A stretch of 40,605 bases of DNA from Bacteroidota bacterium (lineage in GTDB: Bacteria; Bacteroidota; Ignavibacteria; Kryptoniales; JAKASW01). The stretch is from NCBI GenBank assembly GCA_021818875.1, contig JAKASW010000006.1, positions 1 through 40,605 of the forward strand. The letters are read 5' to 3'. Below are positions 1 to 9,922 of this stretch, one piece after another; within the stretch, counting starts at the first letter, position 1, and every line of letters starts with the position of its first letter. The notes beneath the pieces are model-generated. The model did no database searches and was not told where the DNA came from. It saw only the letters and a list, made by a program, of their open reading frames with translations. The position numbers and the translations under genes were made by a program.

Positions 1-426
1 AAGCCCGAGCATTCCTTCCTTGCACGCAATTGAGCAGTAATATCCAGCGGCGCCGAAGTGTTGGCTGTTCTTCACGCCTACCATCCCTACTCCGCATTCC
101 CTTGCGAGTTTTATCGCTTCTTTCATCGCCTTGACTCCCGCCACCTGACCTAATCCGTTATTCGCATCCAGCACTCCGGCAGCAGGCATGTTCTTCGTGA
201 ACGTCATCTCCGCTTTCGGATTTATTAGTCCCAACGAGATCCTTTTCAGGTATATCGGAAGTCTCGACACTCCGTGCGTGTCTATCCCTTTCAGGTTCGC
301 ATCGACAAGGCTGTCAGCAAGGATTGCAGCATCTTCATGGCTCACTCCCGACTTCTCTGTTAGATCTGTTACAAAACGGATTAGTTCTTCTGCCTTCACG
401 GCAACTGAGGCTGGTGCTTCTTTCAT
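1..426 (-). CDS. Ldh_2-family malate/L-lactate/(R)-sulfolactate dehydrogenase, N-terminal part (runs off left edge); ComC-like by context
   Basis: Minus-strand translation from ATG at 426: MKEAPASVAVKAEELIRFVTDLTEKSGVSHEDAAILADSLVDANLKGIDTHGVSRLPIYLKRI...VLDANNGLGQVAGVKAMKEAIKLARECGVGMVGVKNSQHFGAAGYY, with Ldh_2 family motifs (GxDTHGVSRLP, NSxHFGAAGYY). Adjacent to the SuyAB-like pair. Confidence 0.85.
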   Translation of the reverse strand, partial: MKEAPASVAVKAEELIRFVTDLTEKSGVSHEDAAILADSLVDANLKGIDTHGVSRLPIYLKRISLGLINPKAEMTFTKNMPAAGVLDANNGLGQVAGVKAMKEAIKLARECGVGMVGVKNSQHFGAAGYYCSIACKEGMLGL

Positions 427-555
427 TCTTGTCCTCGCTTTTCCTTTGTCTCAACTTTCCTCACGGCAAACCTTATCAAGGTTGTCCAACAGAAGAACGG
501 TAATAGTAAAAAGTTATCCGTAATTCCTGACAAGCCTTGACAAGGTTGCTTTTCT

Positions 556-1713
556 TTACGCGCTTCTATACAGCTTCGTTAGCACGAATTCTCTGTGCCT
601 GAGCACCTCCGCCGCTGTCAGCCTTCCCGACAAGGTCCGCAGCAACATATCCATCAGTGTATCTCCAGCCTGATCAAGCGTATGCTCAAGCGTCAGTACC
701 TTCTCGACGGAGACATCTATGTGTTCCGACATCGTGGCTGCCGTGTTCGGATTTGCCGTAAGCTTTATCACCGGCAATATCGGATTACCTATGATGTTTC
801 CCTGTCCCGTCGGGAACAAGTGAGCTATAGCACCACCCGCTGCAAACAGTGTTACGGCTTCTGCCGCCGCTGATGATGTATCCATGAAGTGCAAGCCTTT
901 TCCATGCGGTGCTTCAGCTGGTGCAAGGACTCCATCGACCTTCAGGTTCCCGATCTTCTGGATGTTCCCCATCGCTTTCTCTTCTATTGTCGTTAGACCG
1001 CCTGCTATGTTCCCCTGTGTCGGCTGTGATCCCAATAGATCCGCTCCTTGAGCTTCTATCATCGAATTGTAGTCGTTGAAAATATCCATAAACTTCTTTC
1101 GGAGTTCCGGAGTTTTCATCCTGTCTGCGACAACCTGCTCACCGCCGGTAAGCTCCGACGTTTCTCCAAACATTACCGTGCCGCCTGCGGCAACGAGTCG
1201 TTCAAAGACTTTTCCTACGGTCGGGTTTGCTCCAAGTCCTGAAGTCGTGTCTGATTCACCGCATTTTGTGCTGATCACGGCATCCGATACGTCAATCTCT
1301 TCTCTTTTGAGTTCAGACACCTTCTGTACCAGTCCTTTTGCCGCACGGGATGCCTTCTCAATCGTCTTGAAGTCTCCAGACTTCTCGATTGAAAAGACCT
1401 CAACAGGTTTCCCGGTCTTCGCTATTCCTTCGGCAACCTTGTTTGCCCAATTGGGCTCAATGCAGATTACTACCGCTGCCGCGACATTCGGATTCTTGCC
1501 GGTACCTATCATCGTATCGAAGAACAACTCAAGGTCCGCGCCGAACTGCAGTCTCCCATAAGCGTGCGGGAGTGGAAGTGTACCACTGACAAGGCTGGCT
1601 ACTCCTTCTGCAGCCGCGTTTGACAGATCGTCAACCGGTATTATCGCAACATGGTTTCTTGCTCCTACTGCACCGTTCTCACGGCGGTAACCCATAAACT
1701 TATATTTTGACAT
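556..1713 (-). CDS. suyB: UxaA-superfamily large subunit; best recognised as (2R)-sulfolactate sulfo-lyase beta subunit (SuyB-like) rather than altronate dehydratase
   Basis: 385 aa; [109 protein letters not shown]. The superfamily is clear; the SuyB call rests on remembered motif resemblance plus order with the small SAF subunit and a ComC-like gene. Confidence 0.7.
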   Translation of the reverse strand: MSKYKFMGYRRENGAVGARNHVAIIPVDDLSNAAAEGVASLVSGTLPLPHAYGRLQFGADLELFFDTMIGTGKNPNVAAAVVICIEPNWANKVAEGIAKTGKPVEVFSIEKSGDFKTIEKASRAAKGLVQKVSELKREEIDVSDAVISTKCGESDTTSGLGANPTVGKVFERLVAAGGTVMFGETSELTGGEQVVADRMKTPELRKKFMDIFNDYNSMIEAQGADLLGSQPTQGNIAGGLTTIEEKAMGNIQKIGNLKVDGVLAPAEAPHGKGLHFMDTSSAAAEAVTLFAAGGAIAHLFPTGQGNIIGNPILPVIKLTANPNTAATMSEHIDVSVEKVLTLEHTLDQAGDTLMDMLLRTLSGRLTAAEVLRHREFVLTKLYRSA

Positions 1714-1996
1714 TTTGCCACCTATTGCTTCTTACGTTATGTACGTGTACGTGCTGTCCGACAGAGATAGATTCCTTCGCCTGGCCTATGGTGATGCCGT
1801 ACTTCGTTACAACGTCGCCTTTCTTGATCGCCGTCAGTGCCACCTTATGGCCCAAAGGAATCGCTTCCTTTGCCTCTATGGTGAGCTGCGAGCCGTCGTT
1901 CAGACAGGAGCCGACGATCTTCTCTCCTGCCTTTATCTCAACTACCGCAACTCCCACGTTGTCCTTCTTCTCGTGAAATAGAAATTGTGGTCTCAT
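1700..1996 (-). CDS. suyA: SAF-domain small subunit, SuyA-like ((2R)-sulfolactate sulfo-lyase alpha) / UxaA N-terminal domain
   Basis: 98 aa: [54 protein letters not shown]...; overlaps the large-subunit start by 14 nt. Confidence 0.7.
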   Translation of the reverse strand: MRPQFLFHEKKDNVGVAVVEIKAGEKIVGSCLNDGSQLTIEAKEAIPLGHKVALTAIKKGDVVTKYGITIGQAKESISVGQHVHVHNVRSNRWQNVKI

Positions 1997-2798
1997 CGTT
2001 TGTTTCCTTTCATGTTATTACCCTGGTAAATTATTCAACTTGCCTGACAGGTATAACGTCGATCCTTGTCGTCCTGCTGATAATGTAATTGGGTTCCTTC
2101 CGGGATACCGTATCGTCGAGAGTCACTTCTCCATCACCAAGGCACTATATTCAGGAAAAATGTGCAAAACCCAAGTAGTCGAAGCGGTCGCTAATACCCT
2201 GGCCTGTCGACAATAGATGCTCCATGATGGGATAGTACTACGGTCGCAGTTATCGGCCTCTTCACATCTATGTTCACAACCAAGCATGCCCGATTGCCGT
2301 CTCTCAGATCAAAAACCGATTACTGGGAATCGACATTTGTTTCTTCATCGATGGTGTCACGGATCTTTGCGTACTACGGGAAATCAGTCTGACGCTCCCG
2401 AAATCCATCGAGCTTCTTCCCGCAAAGGGGGATACACGGGAAATTAGACAGATATCCCCATGGCTCATATTCGATGGGGGAGCATTTCAAAATAGGACAG
2501 TTAATCATTGGCCGGTCATCAAATCAGATGGCTTCGATCAAAGCACGACATTCATCCTCGATAGACCTTTGAACCGCTGTCGAACCAGCGTTGATTCCCA
2601 TGCAGACGAGAGGATGATATTGAGTCAGCCAATCTTGCGCTTCCTTGCCGGCATTAAGGAAGTCTAGCCAAATCTCCAACCTGTGACTCAAATGCCATAC
2701 GAACTCTGCTATCCTGGAGCGGGACCTCTCATGCGGACGCAGCTTCAACTCAAAGTGAGACATACAAAACCGCAACAGACTAGAATATTCTCACCAAA

Positions 2799-4283
2799 TC
2801 ACTCACCCGTTTCAACAACGACTTTGCCTATCTGCTCCGCGTCACGCCCCTCGATAGCTTCGCGTTCACGGGTCAGAGCTTCGGCCACCTCGTTGAAAGT
2901 CCGCGAAGGAGGTGGAGTCATGAAACTCACGACAACGAGCACAATTACGCCGGGCACCGCAAGAAGAACGGCGTTGTTGAAAGCAGAATTCGGAAAGAGA
3001 AACATGACCGTCAGTGAAACGACCGGCGTGACAACCTCGGCAGCAAGTGCACCCTGCCATGTGGAACGTTTCCAGAATCGGCCGAGTACCACAATAATTG
3101 CCAGACCACCCATTGTTACCGGCAAAAATTTTACAACAAAGCCGACGATTGTTCCAGCGTGGACGGCAACAACCGTACAGAACGCAAATGCGACCACAAG
3201 CGACAACCTCGCAGTGAGCAACGGCCGTTTCGGATAGCGGCCTGTGGCAAGCGGAAAGATGTGGCGCACAAAAAAAGAACTGACTGCCATGGCGTTTCCA
3301 TTAGCGCAGGAAAAAATCCCGGACGTGATTGACACGACGACAAGTGCGGCGAGCCATAATGGAAGGATATTCATCACAAGCCAGAGCAACGCCTCGTCGG
3401 GAGAATGCAGATTCGGATCAAGATGGAACGCATACATACCTGAGATGCCGATAATCCCGGAGAACATAATGACCGTGATCCCTGCAATCACCATCGATGC
3501 CCGTGCTCCGCCTTCGCTCCGGGAGCCATAAATGCTGAGGCGCCTTCCCGGATCCGCAAGTACGCTGAGCGACAACGCTGCAATCAGTCCGGCAATCTTC
3601 CAGCTACCATAAGAGCTTACCCCAAGGAATGAAAAGTAAGCGTGAGGGACAGCCCGCTGCAGTCCGATTATTCCGCCTGAACTTTGAAGCGCCACCACTG
3701 TCATCACAATGAATCCTGTCAGCAAAATTGCAGCCTGAAGGAAATCCGTGTAAACCACACTCTTGAACCCTCCCGGAATAGCTATGGCCGCGGTTATGAG
3801 CCCGGCAACGACAACGCTGATAGCTGGACTGAGACCTGTGACGGCAGCGATCACGCTCGCACCACCCATTATTTGAACTGTCAGCCAGCATAACTGCGAA
3901 AGGAACAAAGTAATACTGGAGAACTCGACCACGATGCGCTTATTCTCATAGTAGGATGCAATCTCTTCGCTCAAAGTCATAAACTTGTGCCGGCGCATTA
4001 CGGCAAACATAATCCCTGCGAGTGCAGTACCAAGGCCGAGTCCGATCGGATAGGCGCTCCCGGCCCAGCCATGGAGATAGGCGAGTCCCGAAGCACCGAT
4101 AATTACTCCTGTGCCGATGCTGCCGGCAGTGACATTGCCGGCCAGCACCCACGTCGGAAGGCTTCTTCCGCCGACGAGATAGTCCGTAGGTTTCCTGACA
4201 CGCCTCATCCAGAATATCGAAATCCCTAACATCACGACACCGTAGATCAAAAGGCCGAGTAGAACTGCTCCCTGTGTTGTCAT
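2799..4283 (-). CDS. Sodium:solute symporter (SSS/SSF family)
   Basis: 494 aa polytopic protein; SSF-like start (DYLVGGRSLPTWVLAGNVTAGSIGTGVIIGASGLAY) and many hydrophobic helices. Confidence 0.85.
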   Translation of the reverse strand: MTTQGAVLLGLLIYGVVMLGISIFWMRRVRKPTDYLVGGRSLPTWVLAGNVTAGSIGTGVIIGASGLAYLHGWAGSAYPIGLGLGTALAGIMFAVMRRHKFMTLSEEIASYYENKRIVVEFSSITLFLSQLCWLTVQIMGGASVIAAVTGLSPAISVVVAGLITAAIAIPGGFKSVVYTDFLQAAILLTGFIVMTVVALQSSGGIIGLQRAVPHAYFSFLGVSSYGSWKIAGLIAALSLSVLADPGRRLSIYGSRSEGGARASMVIAGITVIMFSGIIGISGMYAFHLDPNLHSPDEALLWLVMNILPLWLAALVVVSITSGIFSCANGNAMAVSSFFVRHIFPLATGRYPKRPLLTARLSLVVAFAFCTVVAVHAGTIVGFVVKFLPVTMGGLAIIVVLGRFWKRSTWQGALAAEVVTPVVSLTVMFLFPNSAFNNAVLLAVPGVIVLVVVSFMTPPPSRTFNEVAEALTREREAIEGRDAEQIGKVVVETGE

Positions 4284-4386
4284 CTTAACCTCACGAGGAC
4301 TGTGTAGGATGATGGTACAACCACGGCGCGTTTGTCATTGTCAATAAGCTTTGTCCCGCTTCATTCTGATTTCCAGTTGCAGGCTG

Positions 4387-5433
4387 TCAGAAAGATGTGG
4401 AGAAAAAATCCATCTCCTGCCCCCTGTTTTTGTCCATATATTTCATCGCGTCCTGAGTTGAATATCCTTCATGGACTATCATTGATAACGCCATGGCAAT
4501 GGCTCGCGGATCGTCGTCCTTCACAAAAGTCACGTTGCGGCCTACCATGGCACCACGAACGTTCGGAGCTGATTTCATCGCGGCAGCAAACGCCTTGATG
4601 GTGTCCAGAGGCGATTCCTTTGCAGGGCCTCCGAGAAGCAAAACCGGAAGCGTTGTGGAGCGCGCTATCCTCTCGAAGTCGCCGTTGTAAGAGATCTTAA
4701 GCCAGGTGCCGAGCGACGTTTCGCCCAATGCGGCCGCTGCCCCGACGTCGCGAACAAGCGTCTCAATATCTGTCTTGAATGCGTGACTTTTTTCTTTGCC
4801 CTCGACAGTCACCGGCTCAACGAAAGCGTATAAACCCAATCGACCAAGTTGTGTAATCGCATCCGCACATTCCTTTATCGTGACGAGTGAACCATGATCG
4901 GAAGGATCAAACCGGTACATCATCTTGCCACCGTCCAGGCTCATTTTCTTCAGGCTCTCAGGAGTGAATGACGTGAAACCGTCCTCCATCTCATACATTG
5001 ATCCGGCCTGTCCGCCCCTATTCATACACCCAGTTATTACTTTCCCATCAAGAAAGCTCTTCCCTGTTTTTCGCTCATACAGGTAGTCAACGATCAAGAT
5101 GTCCTCCACCATGTCGGTGGTGCCCATCACTCCGTCAAATTGTTCGCCAGTTATGACACGCAGGACGCGTCCGAGATATTCGTATCTGTCTCCCATCCCT
5201 ATCGCATCATTCCTAAGAGCTGTCACTCTTCTCCCCGGATGGTCGGCCGCAAGTATTACAAGTTTACCGTCCCTGGTGAGTTTGTTCCGCCTTTTCCTCT
5301 TCTGAGCATGTTTTACAACGGATTCGGGCTCCTCAACTCTTACGTCCGTAATCTGGTAAAAGAGCTTCTTGGGAAAGAAATCTTCAATCTTGAATCGATA
5401 ATTCGCCATGGTATTCCGTTTTTCATTGTTCAT
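4387..5433 (-). CDS. Cgl0159-family (beta/alpha)8 protein, putative class I (DeoC/LacD-like) sugar-phosphate aldolase
   Basis: 348 aa; GKLVILAADHPGRRVTALRNDAIGMGDRYEYLGRVLRVI...GVMGTTDMVEDILI...; start may be internal Met at 5409 (MANYRFKIEDFF). Confidence 0.7.
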   Translation of the reverse strand: MNNEKRNTMANYRFKIEDFFPKKLFYQITDVRVEEPESVVKHAQKRKRRNKLTRDGKLVILAADHPGRRVTALRNDAIGMGDRYEYLGRVLRVITGEQFDGVMGTTDMVEDILIVDYLYERKTGKSFLDGKVITGCMNRGGQAGSMYEMEDGFTSFTPESLKKMSLDGGKMMYRFDPSDHGSLVTIKECADAITQLGRLGLYAFVEPVTVEGKEKSHAFKTDIETLVRDVGAAAALGETSLGTWLKISYNGDFERIARSTTLPVLLLGGPAKESPLDTIKAFAAAMKSAPNVRGAMVGRNVTFVKDDDPRAIAMALSMIVHEGYSTQDAMKYMDKNRGQEMDFFSTSF

Positions 5434-5549
5434 AATAGTTCTGTCTCATTTCTTCGGTGGTTCCCGTTGAACTTGCGAGGCCCGCTAACCATCACCTTTC
5501 CGCTCAGCGTCAATGCGATACTCTTGCTGAGTTTCCATGATCGTAGCAG

Positions 5550-6593
5550 CTATTTAACTGAGAATTTATAGATCGTCTTTTGTTTGTACGCGTCGCCCGG
5601 CCTAAGAACCACGGATGGAAACTCCGGGTGGCTGGTCGAATCGGGAAAGTGTTGGCATTCCAGACAGAAGCCTGATCTCCTGCTTAAAGGCGAACCGTCT
5701 CTGCCATTTACCGTTCCGTCAAGATAATTGCCGGAATAGAATTGCAAGCCTGGCTGATCGGCGTACACGTCCATCAACCTTCCTGTAAACTGGTCATGAG
5801 CGCTCGCCGCTTTTCGTACCGAACCGTTGTAGTCACTGAGCTGAAAATTCTGGTCGTACCCTCCGGCAAACATGAGTTGCTCATACTCCGAGTCAATCCG
5901 ATCTCCAATTCGCGTTGGCACGCGGAAGTCGAGAGGCGTTCCTTCAACGCTGCGAACTTCCCCCGTCGGGATCGACAGATTGTCTGTAACAGTGAACTTA
6001 TCTGCGTTAATTGTCAAGATATGATCCACGATGGAATTCGCGGGCGAACCGGTAAGATTAAAATACCCGTGGCTTGTAAGATTGATAACAGTAGGCTTAT
6101 TGGAAACTGCAGAGTACATAATCACCAGCTCACTTTCTTCCGTGACTCTGTACTCTACCCTTACTTCCATTTTCCCGGGGAAACCCTCTTCCCCATCGGG
6201 ACTAATCAGGCTGAATTCCAGAGAAGGACCGCCAGAATCTTCCACAATTCTCGATACCCAATATTTCTTATCGAAACCAACTGTACCTCCATGCAGATGG
6301 TTACCTTTGCTGTTGACCGTCACCTGATGTTCTTTTCCATCGAGCTCGAACCTTCCTCGCGCTATCCTGTTAGCAAAACGACCGACTGTAGCACCGAGAT
6401 AGAATCTTCCACCTACAAAGTCTCTTAGGTCTGCATGCCCGAGAGTAACGTCTGCTATCTTTCCGGAGCTGTCGGGGACTTCGATCCAGGCAATGGCTGC
6501 TCCATAATTGATTATCGTGACTCTCATTTCGCTATCGTTGGTCAGTGCAAAAGACTCAAGATCACCGCCGATTTTGCTTTTGATTATCTTCAT
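5550..6593 (-). CDS. Aldose 1-epimerase (mutarotase)
   Basis: 347 aa; NYGAAIAWIEVPD, GATVGRFANRIARGRFELDGKEHQVTVN..NHLHGG, NLTSHGYFNLTG, DYDQNF-like (GGYDQNFQL), FYSGNYLDG - GalM family motifs. Confidence 0.92.
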   Translation of the reverse strand: MKIIKSKIGGDLESFALTNDSEMRVTIINYGAAIAWIEVPDSSGKIADVTLGHADLRDFVGGRFYLGATVGRFANRIARGRFELDGKEHQVTVNSKGNHLHGGTVGFDKKYWVSRIVEDSGGPSLEFSLISPDGEEGFPGKMEVRVEYRVTEESELVIMYSAVSNKPTVINLTSHGYFNLTGSPANSIVDHILTINADKFTVTDNLSIPTGEVRSVEGTPLDFRVPTRIGDRIDSEYEQLMFAGGYDQNFQLSDYNGSVRKAASAHDQFTGRLMDVYADQPGLQFYSGNYLDGTVNGRDGSPLSRRSGFCLECQHFPDSTSHPEFPSVVLRPGDAYKQKTIYKFSVK

Positions 6594-6601
6594 GTCATCC
6601 G

Positions 6602-7861
6602 CTACTGTAAAGAAGATTCTTGGACCTGACTGCTCTCCTTGGTTCTGCTTTGCTTTCGGACCAGCTTGCGACCACGAAGGACAGGGAACGATCTAATCGG
6701 TCCTCCGATTATCGGCAGGCAGTATTTTATAAATGCGTCGGTCACATAGTTTCCTTCTTCGTTCATAAACTCTGCCGGGAGCACCTTCTCAGCAATTGCA
6801 ACGGTTTCGAGAGGAACGCTTCCGACCGTGCATCGATAGACCTTCTTGTTCTGCCGGACAAGAGTCATCATTAATCCGTTCTTGCCTTTCAATGCCATTT
6901 TCACTCCGGACATCCCCACTAAGTACGCCTCTTTCTGATCGACAGTCGACACGTATTCAATCCCACTCCTGGCAGCGAGTCCGGGTTTTTCGCTCCTTGC
7001 TCTAATCTTCAATTTCCCGGAAATCTGTTCTGCAAGATATGATGCCGCTCCACCGGGCAAGCCTCTCCCAAATCCATCCCTCGCGGCCTCCGATCTGACC
7101 CCGCCAAGATAATTCCCGTTTTCATCCTTCAATCCTTCGCTCACAACTATCACAACTCGGCCCAGCTTGTCAAAAACGTTTGATGTATCCGACAAGATAC
7201 GTTCAACACTCGCTGGCATTTCTGGAATGTAGATTAGATTCGGTGCATCTCCTTCTACTTCTTTGGCGAGCGCCGCCGCCGCCGCAAGCCAGCCGGTATT
7301 TCTGCCCAATGTCTCTATGACCGAGATCGGCGGAGGAAGCGCCGCGACGTCAAGTCCGATTTCTCTAGTCACAGACGCGACGTACCTGGCTGCACTCCCG
7401 TAACCTGGAGAGTGATCTGTATATGCGAGATCATTGTCTATTGTCTTGGGGATCCCGATGACATTAAGCTCATATCCAATCCTCTCGGCTGCCTGTCCCA
7501 CCTTGTGCGCGGTATGCATAGAGCCATTGCCGCCGATGTAAAAGAAGTAGCGGACATCATACTTCTTCAAAGTCTCGACTATCCTGTCATAGTCTCCTTC
7601 CATCATCACTCTTCGACAAGAACCGAGAGCAGCGCCCGGCTTCTCGTATATTTGATTTAATGTCGATGGAAGCTCTTTCCCCAGATCGATCAAATCTTCT
7701 TCAATGATCCCGTTTACACCATGGAGTGCGCCAATAATCCTTCCGACCCTTCGCGAATCCGCGCGCTTTGCCTCTTCAATTATCCCGACTAAGCTACAGT
7801 TTATGACGGCTGTCGGGCCACCACCTTGAGCTACGAGCAAATTACCGACGGACATTATCAC
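6602..7861 (-). CDS. PfkA-superfamily phosphofructokinase-like kinase (ATP/PPi type not assignable)
   Basis: 419 aa; AQGGGPTAVINCSLVG, FYIGGNGSMHTAHKV, GIPKTIDNDLAYTDHSPGYGSAARY, VIETLGRNTGWLAA. Confidence 0.88.
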   Translation of the reverse strand: MIMSVGNLLVAQGGGPTAVINCSLVGIIEEAKRADSRRVGRIIGALHGVNGIIEEDLIDLGKELPSTLNQIYEKPGAALGSCRRVMMEGDYDRIVETLKKYDVRYFFYIGGNGSMHTAHKVGQAAERIGYELNVIGIPKTIDNDLAYTDHSPGYGSAARYVASVTREIGLDVAALPPPISVIETLGRNTGWLAAAAALAKEVEGDAPNLIYIPEMPASVERILSDTSNVFDKLGRVVIVVSEGLKDENGNYLGGVRSEAARDGFGRGLPGGAASYLAEQISGKLKIRARSEKPGLAARSGIEYVSTVDQKEAYLVGMSGVKMALKGKNGLMMTLVRQNKKVYRCTVGSVPLETVAIAEKVLPAEFMNEEGNYVTDAFIKYCLPIIGGPIRSFPVLRGRKLVRKQSRTKESSQVQESSLQ

Positions 7862-9263
7862 TTCTCTGCAAATAATCCTGGTACTTCACTGGCTTCATGA
7901 TTTCTATTCCAAGCCACGCACAAAACTCGTTTATTTCGGATGTGATGTCCTCATCGACGTAGGCTAAATGATGAGGTACAGCATTCACCAGAAGTGTGTT
8001 CATGTAATCTTCGCTCGATGTCGGCTGGCCGTTTATTCTGATGTCATTCATCCAGGAACTGCATCCTTTATAAATCGGTGATTCTCTCTCGTAGAATTTT
8101 CCGTTGGCTACAAATGCACTTGCATCGTTCTCCATAAACCGGAGGGCCGTAAGATCCGTCGGCTTCATCCTTCCGTCCCGGACCGTTCCCATCTTGTCAC
8201 GGTTGAAATGGTTTGCTAATCTGAATCCGCTTTTGTCGAACCAGTTCTTCGGTACGTTCCCGCAGTGCCAGATATAGATCGAGTCGTTCTTTTGATCCCA
8301 GCCCGACAGATCCATGAGGACTGTTTCCCTTCCACTCAAGTATTTCAAAGTCATCATCGAGATCGCCCCAAGCACATCCGTCTCAGTTGCTGCGATTGTA
8401 TTGTGATCAAGCTGGTTCAGTCTACCTATCGTCGAGCAAACCATAAGTCCAATTCTGCCGGGTACCTCCGGCCAGCATCGGAAGCTCACTGCAGATGCAT
8501 TATGCTTCGCAATGATTCTCTCGAACGCTACCTCCGCACCTGCAGATTTCGAAACATCTGCTTCCGAAGTGTCAGCTCCGTTGCTTTCTTTCACTATTTC
8601 ATTAACTCTGTTGGCCAATCCTCCGTCTTTCATTGCGGTCTCGTATTCGGCGTAGAATTCCTCAAGCTCGAGTTTCTCAACTGTAACTCCGAATATACTT
8701 CTGAGATTCTCTGAATCATATTTCAGATCATGATACCCAAACTCGGTGTCCCCAATTTGGAGTATCTTCGCATCCTTCAGGTTCTTTATGGCCGTCAACG
8801 CTCTAACGGTAACCTCGAAACGTCTGCCGAACTGCGCTGACTCCGCATCTCCGAACAGCCATTTAACCGGTCTGTCGTATCCGGGAGCATATCTGCCAGC
8901 AATGCTCACGTAGAGGTTCGTGGCACAGAATGAATTGAGAGGAAGAGGTCCACCTGTGGTGGACTCTTCGACCGCCCAAATTGCGAGTCTCGACGAGCAT
9001 GAGAAGAACGGCAATATCATGTTACCGTCCGCGAACGATGAGTTCTGTATGACCACGAAGTCCACATTCTTAGCTTCCAGATCTCTTGCAACCTCCTCTG
9101 CATCGGCAAGAGTCTCCATTCCTTTGTGGACCGGGATGAAGTCAAATCCCAATTCTTCACTCTTCTTCTCTATGACCTCGATACTATGATTTAACACTGA
9201 CCTCATATCACCCTTGAATATCGGTCGAAATGTTCCAGCAAGTGCTACCTTAAGTTTTTGCAT
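7842..9263 (-). CDS. L-fucose/L-arabinose isomerase superfamily sugar isomerase
   Basis: 473 aa; two-domain fucose-isomerase-like architecture; CWPEVPGRIGLMVCSTIGRLNQLDHNTIAATETDVLGAISMMTLKYLSGRETVLMDLSGWD; 3' end overlaps PFK-like start by 20 nt. Confidence 0.75.
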   Translation of the reverse strand: MQKLKVALAGTFRPIFKGDMRSVLNHSIEVIEKKSEELGFDFIPVHKGMETLADAEEVARDLEAKNVDFVVIQNSSFADGNMILPFFSCSSRLAIWAVEESTTGGPLPLNSFCATNLYVSIAGRYAPGYDRPVKWLFGDAESAQFGRRFEVTVRALTAIKNLKDAKILQIGDTEFGYHDLKYDSENLRSIFGVTVEKLELEEFYAEYETAMKDGGLANRVNEIVKESNGADTSEADVSKSAGAEVAFERIIAKHNASAVSFRCWPEVPGRIGLMVCSTIGRLNQLDHNTIAATETDVLGAISMMTLKYLSGRETVLMDLSGWDQKNDSIYIWHCGNVPKNWFDKSGFRLANHFNRDKMGTVRDGRMKPTDLTALRFMENDASAFVANGKFYERESPIYKGCSSWMNDIRINGQPTSSEDYMNTLLVNAVPHHLAYVDEDITSEINEFCAWLGIEIMKPVKYQDYLQRSDNVRR

Positions 9264-9602
9264 GACATATTACCTTTCGATTCAATGCTTATCCAACAGT
9301 TCTACAGCTTCCTCAAGCGAATCTGGACAGATTAAGTGTAAGAAATGAGTAATTCGAAATGACTTTTATGATCCTTACAATTAGGAACCAGTCTTAATCA
9401 GACAGCCGCGGACGCACCAATTTCTTACTAGTCAATCGGGTTGTCTCCATCGAGATTTTCCCTGCCGGCGACTTCGTACTTGACTTCGCCACCTCCATAA
9501 TAGTTAGGTTCACCAAAGGGTTGCAATTCTATAGACGCTTCTAGAAGTCAAGCCGAAAAGTGTAACCACGGCCAAAGGCATCACTTCGTGACAAATCACC
9601 AA

Positions 9603-9622
9603 CCTGCCTGGCGGTAGGCAGG
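9603..9622. repeat. Short inverted repeat cctgcct-ggcggt-aggcagg
   Basis: Perfect 7-bp arms (9603-9609 / 9616-9622) in a non-coding-looking 9264-9922 interval. Confidence 0.6.
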
Positions 9623-9922
9623 GCCACTAAGTATTGTACAACGACACCAATACCAAACATTTTTCTTTGAGCCTTTGAGTCTTTGTGGTTTCCAGAGGGG
9701 TTCTCTGCCTGGCATCTAGAGACGTTCGACCCGTCACCAACGACTCTGAAATCGTCTGCGATGAATGCAGATTTATCCAGTGACCCATCCGACAAACATG
9801 TTTTTGAAAGTATCAATATGCTGTCCTTATACCCATCGATGAGGAACTCGGATGGTCCGAATCATCCAATTCAAGATCTGCGAAGTATGGAAGATGGTTG
9901 ATGCAAGGACAAAGAGGTTGAC

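Noticed and set aside
556-1996. Naming the UxaA-superfamily pair altronate dehydratase
   Set aside because: Motifs and the neighbouring ComC-like gene fit sulfolactate sulfo-lyase better and no other hexuronate genes are visible; kept as an open alternative.
2524-2775. 83-aa minus ORF
   Set aside because: No recognisable family and a competing open frame on the other strand; not reported as a gene.
9541-9816. 91-aa minus ORF
   Set aside because: Reads through a palindrome and looks like low-information intergenic sequence; no domain recognised.
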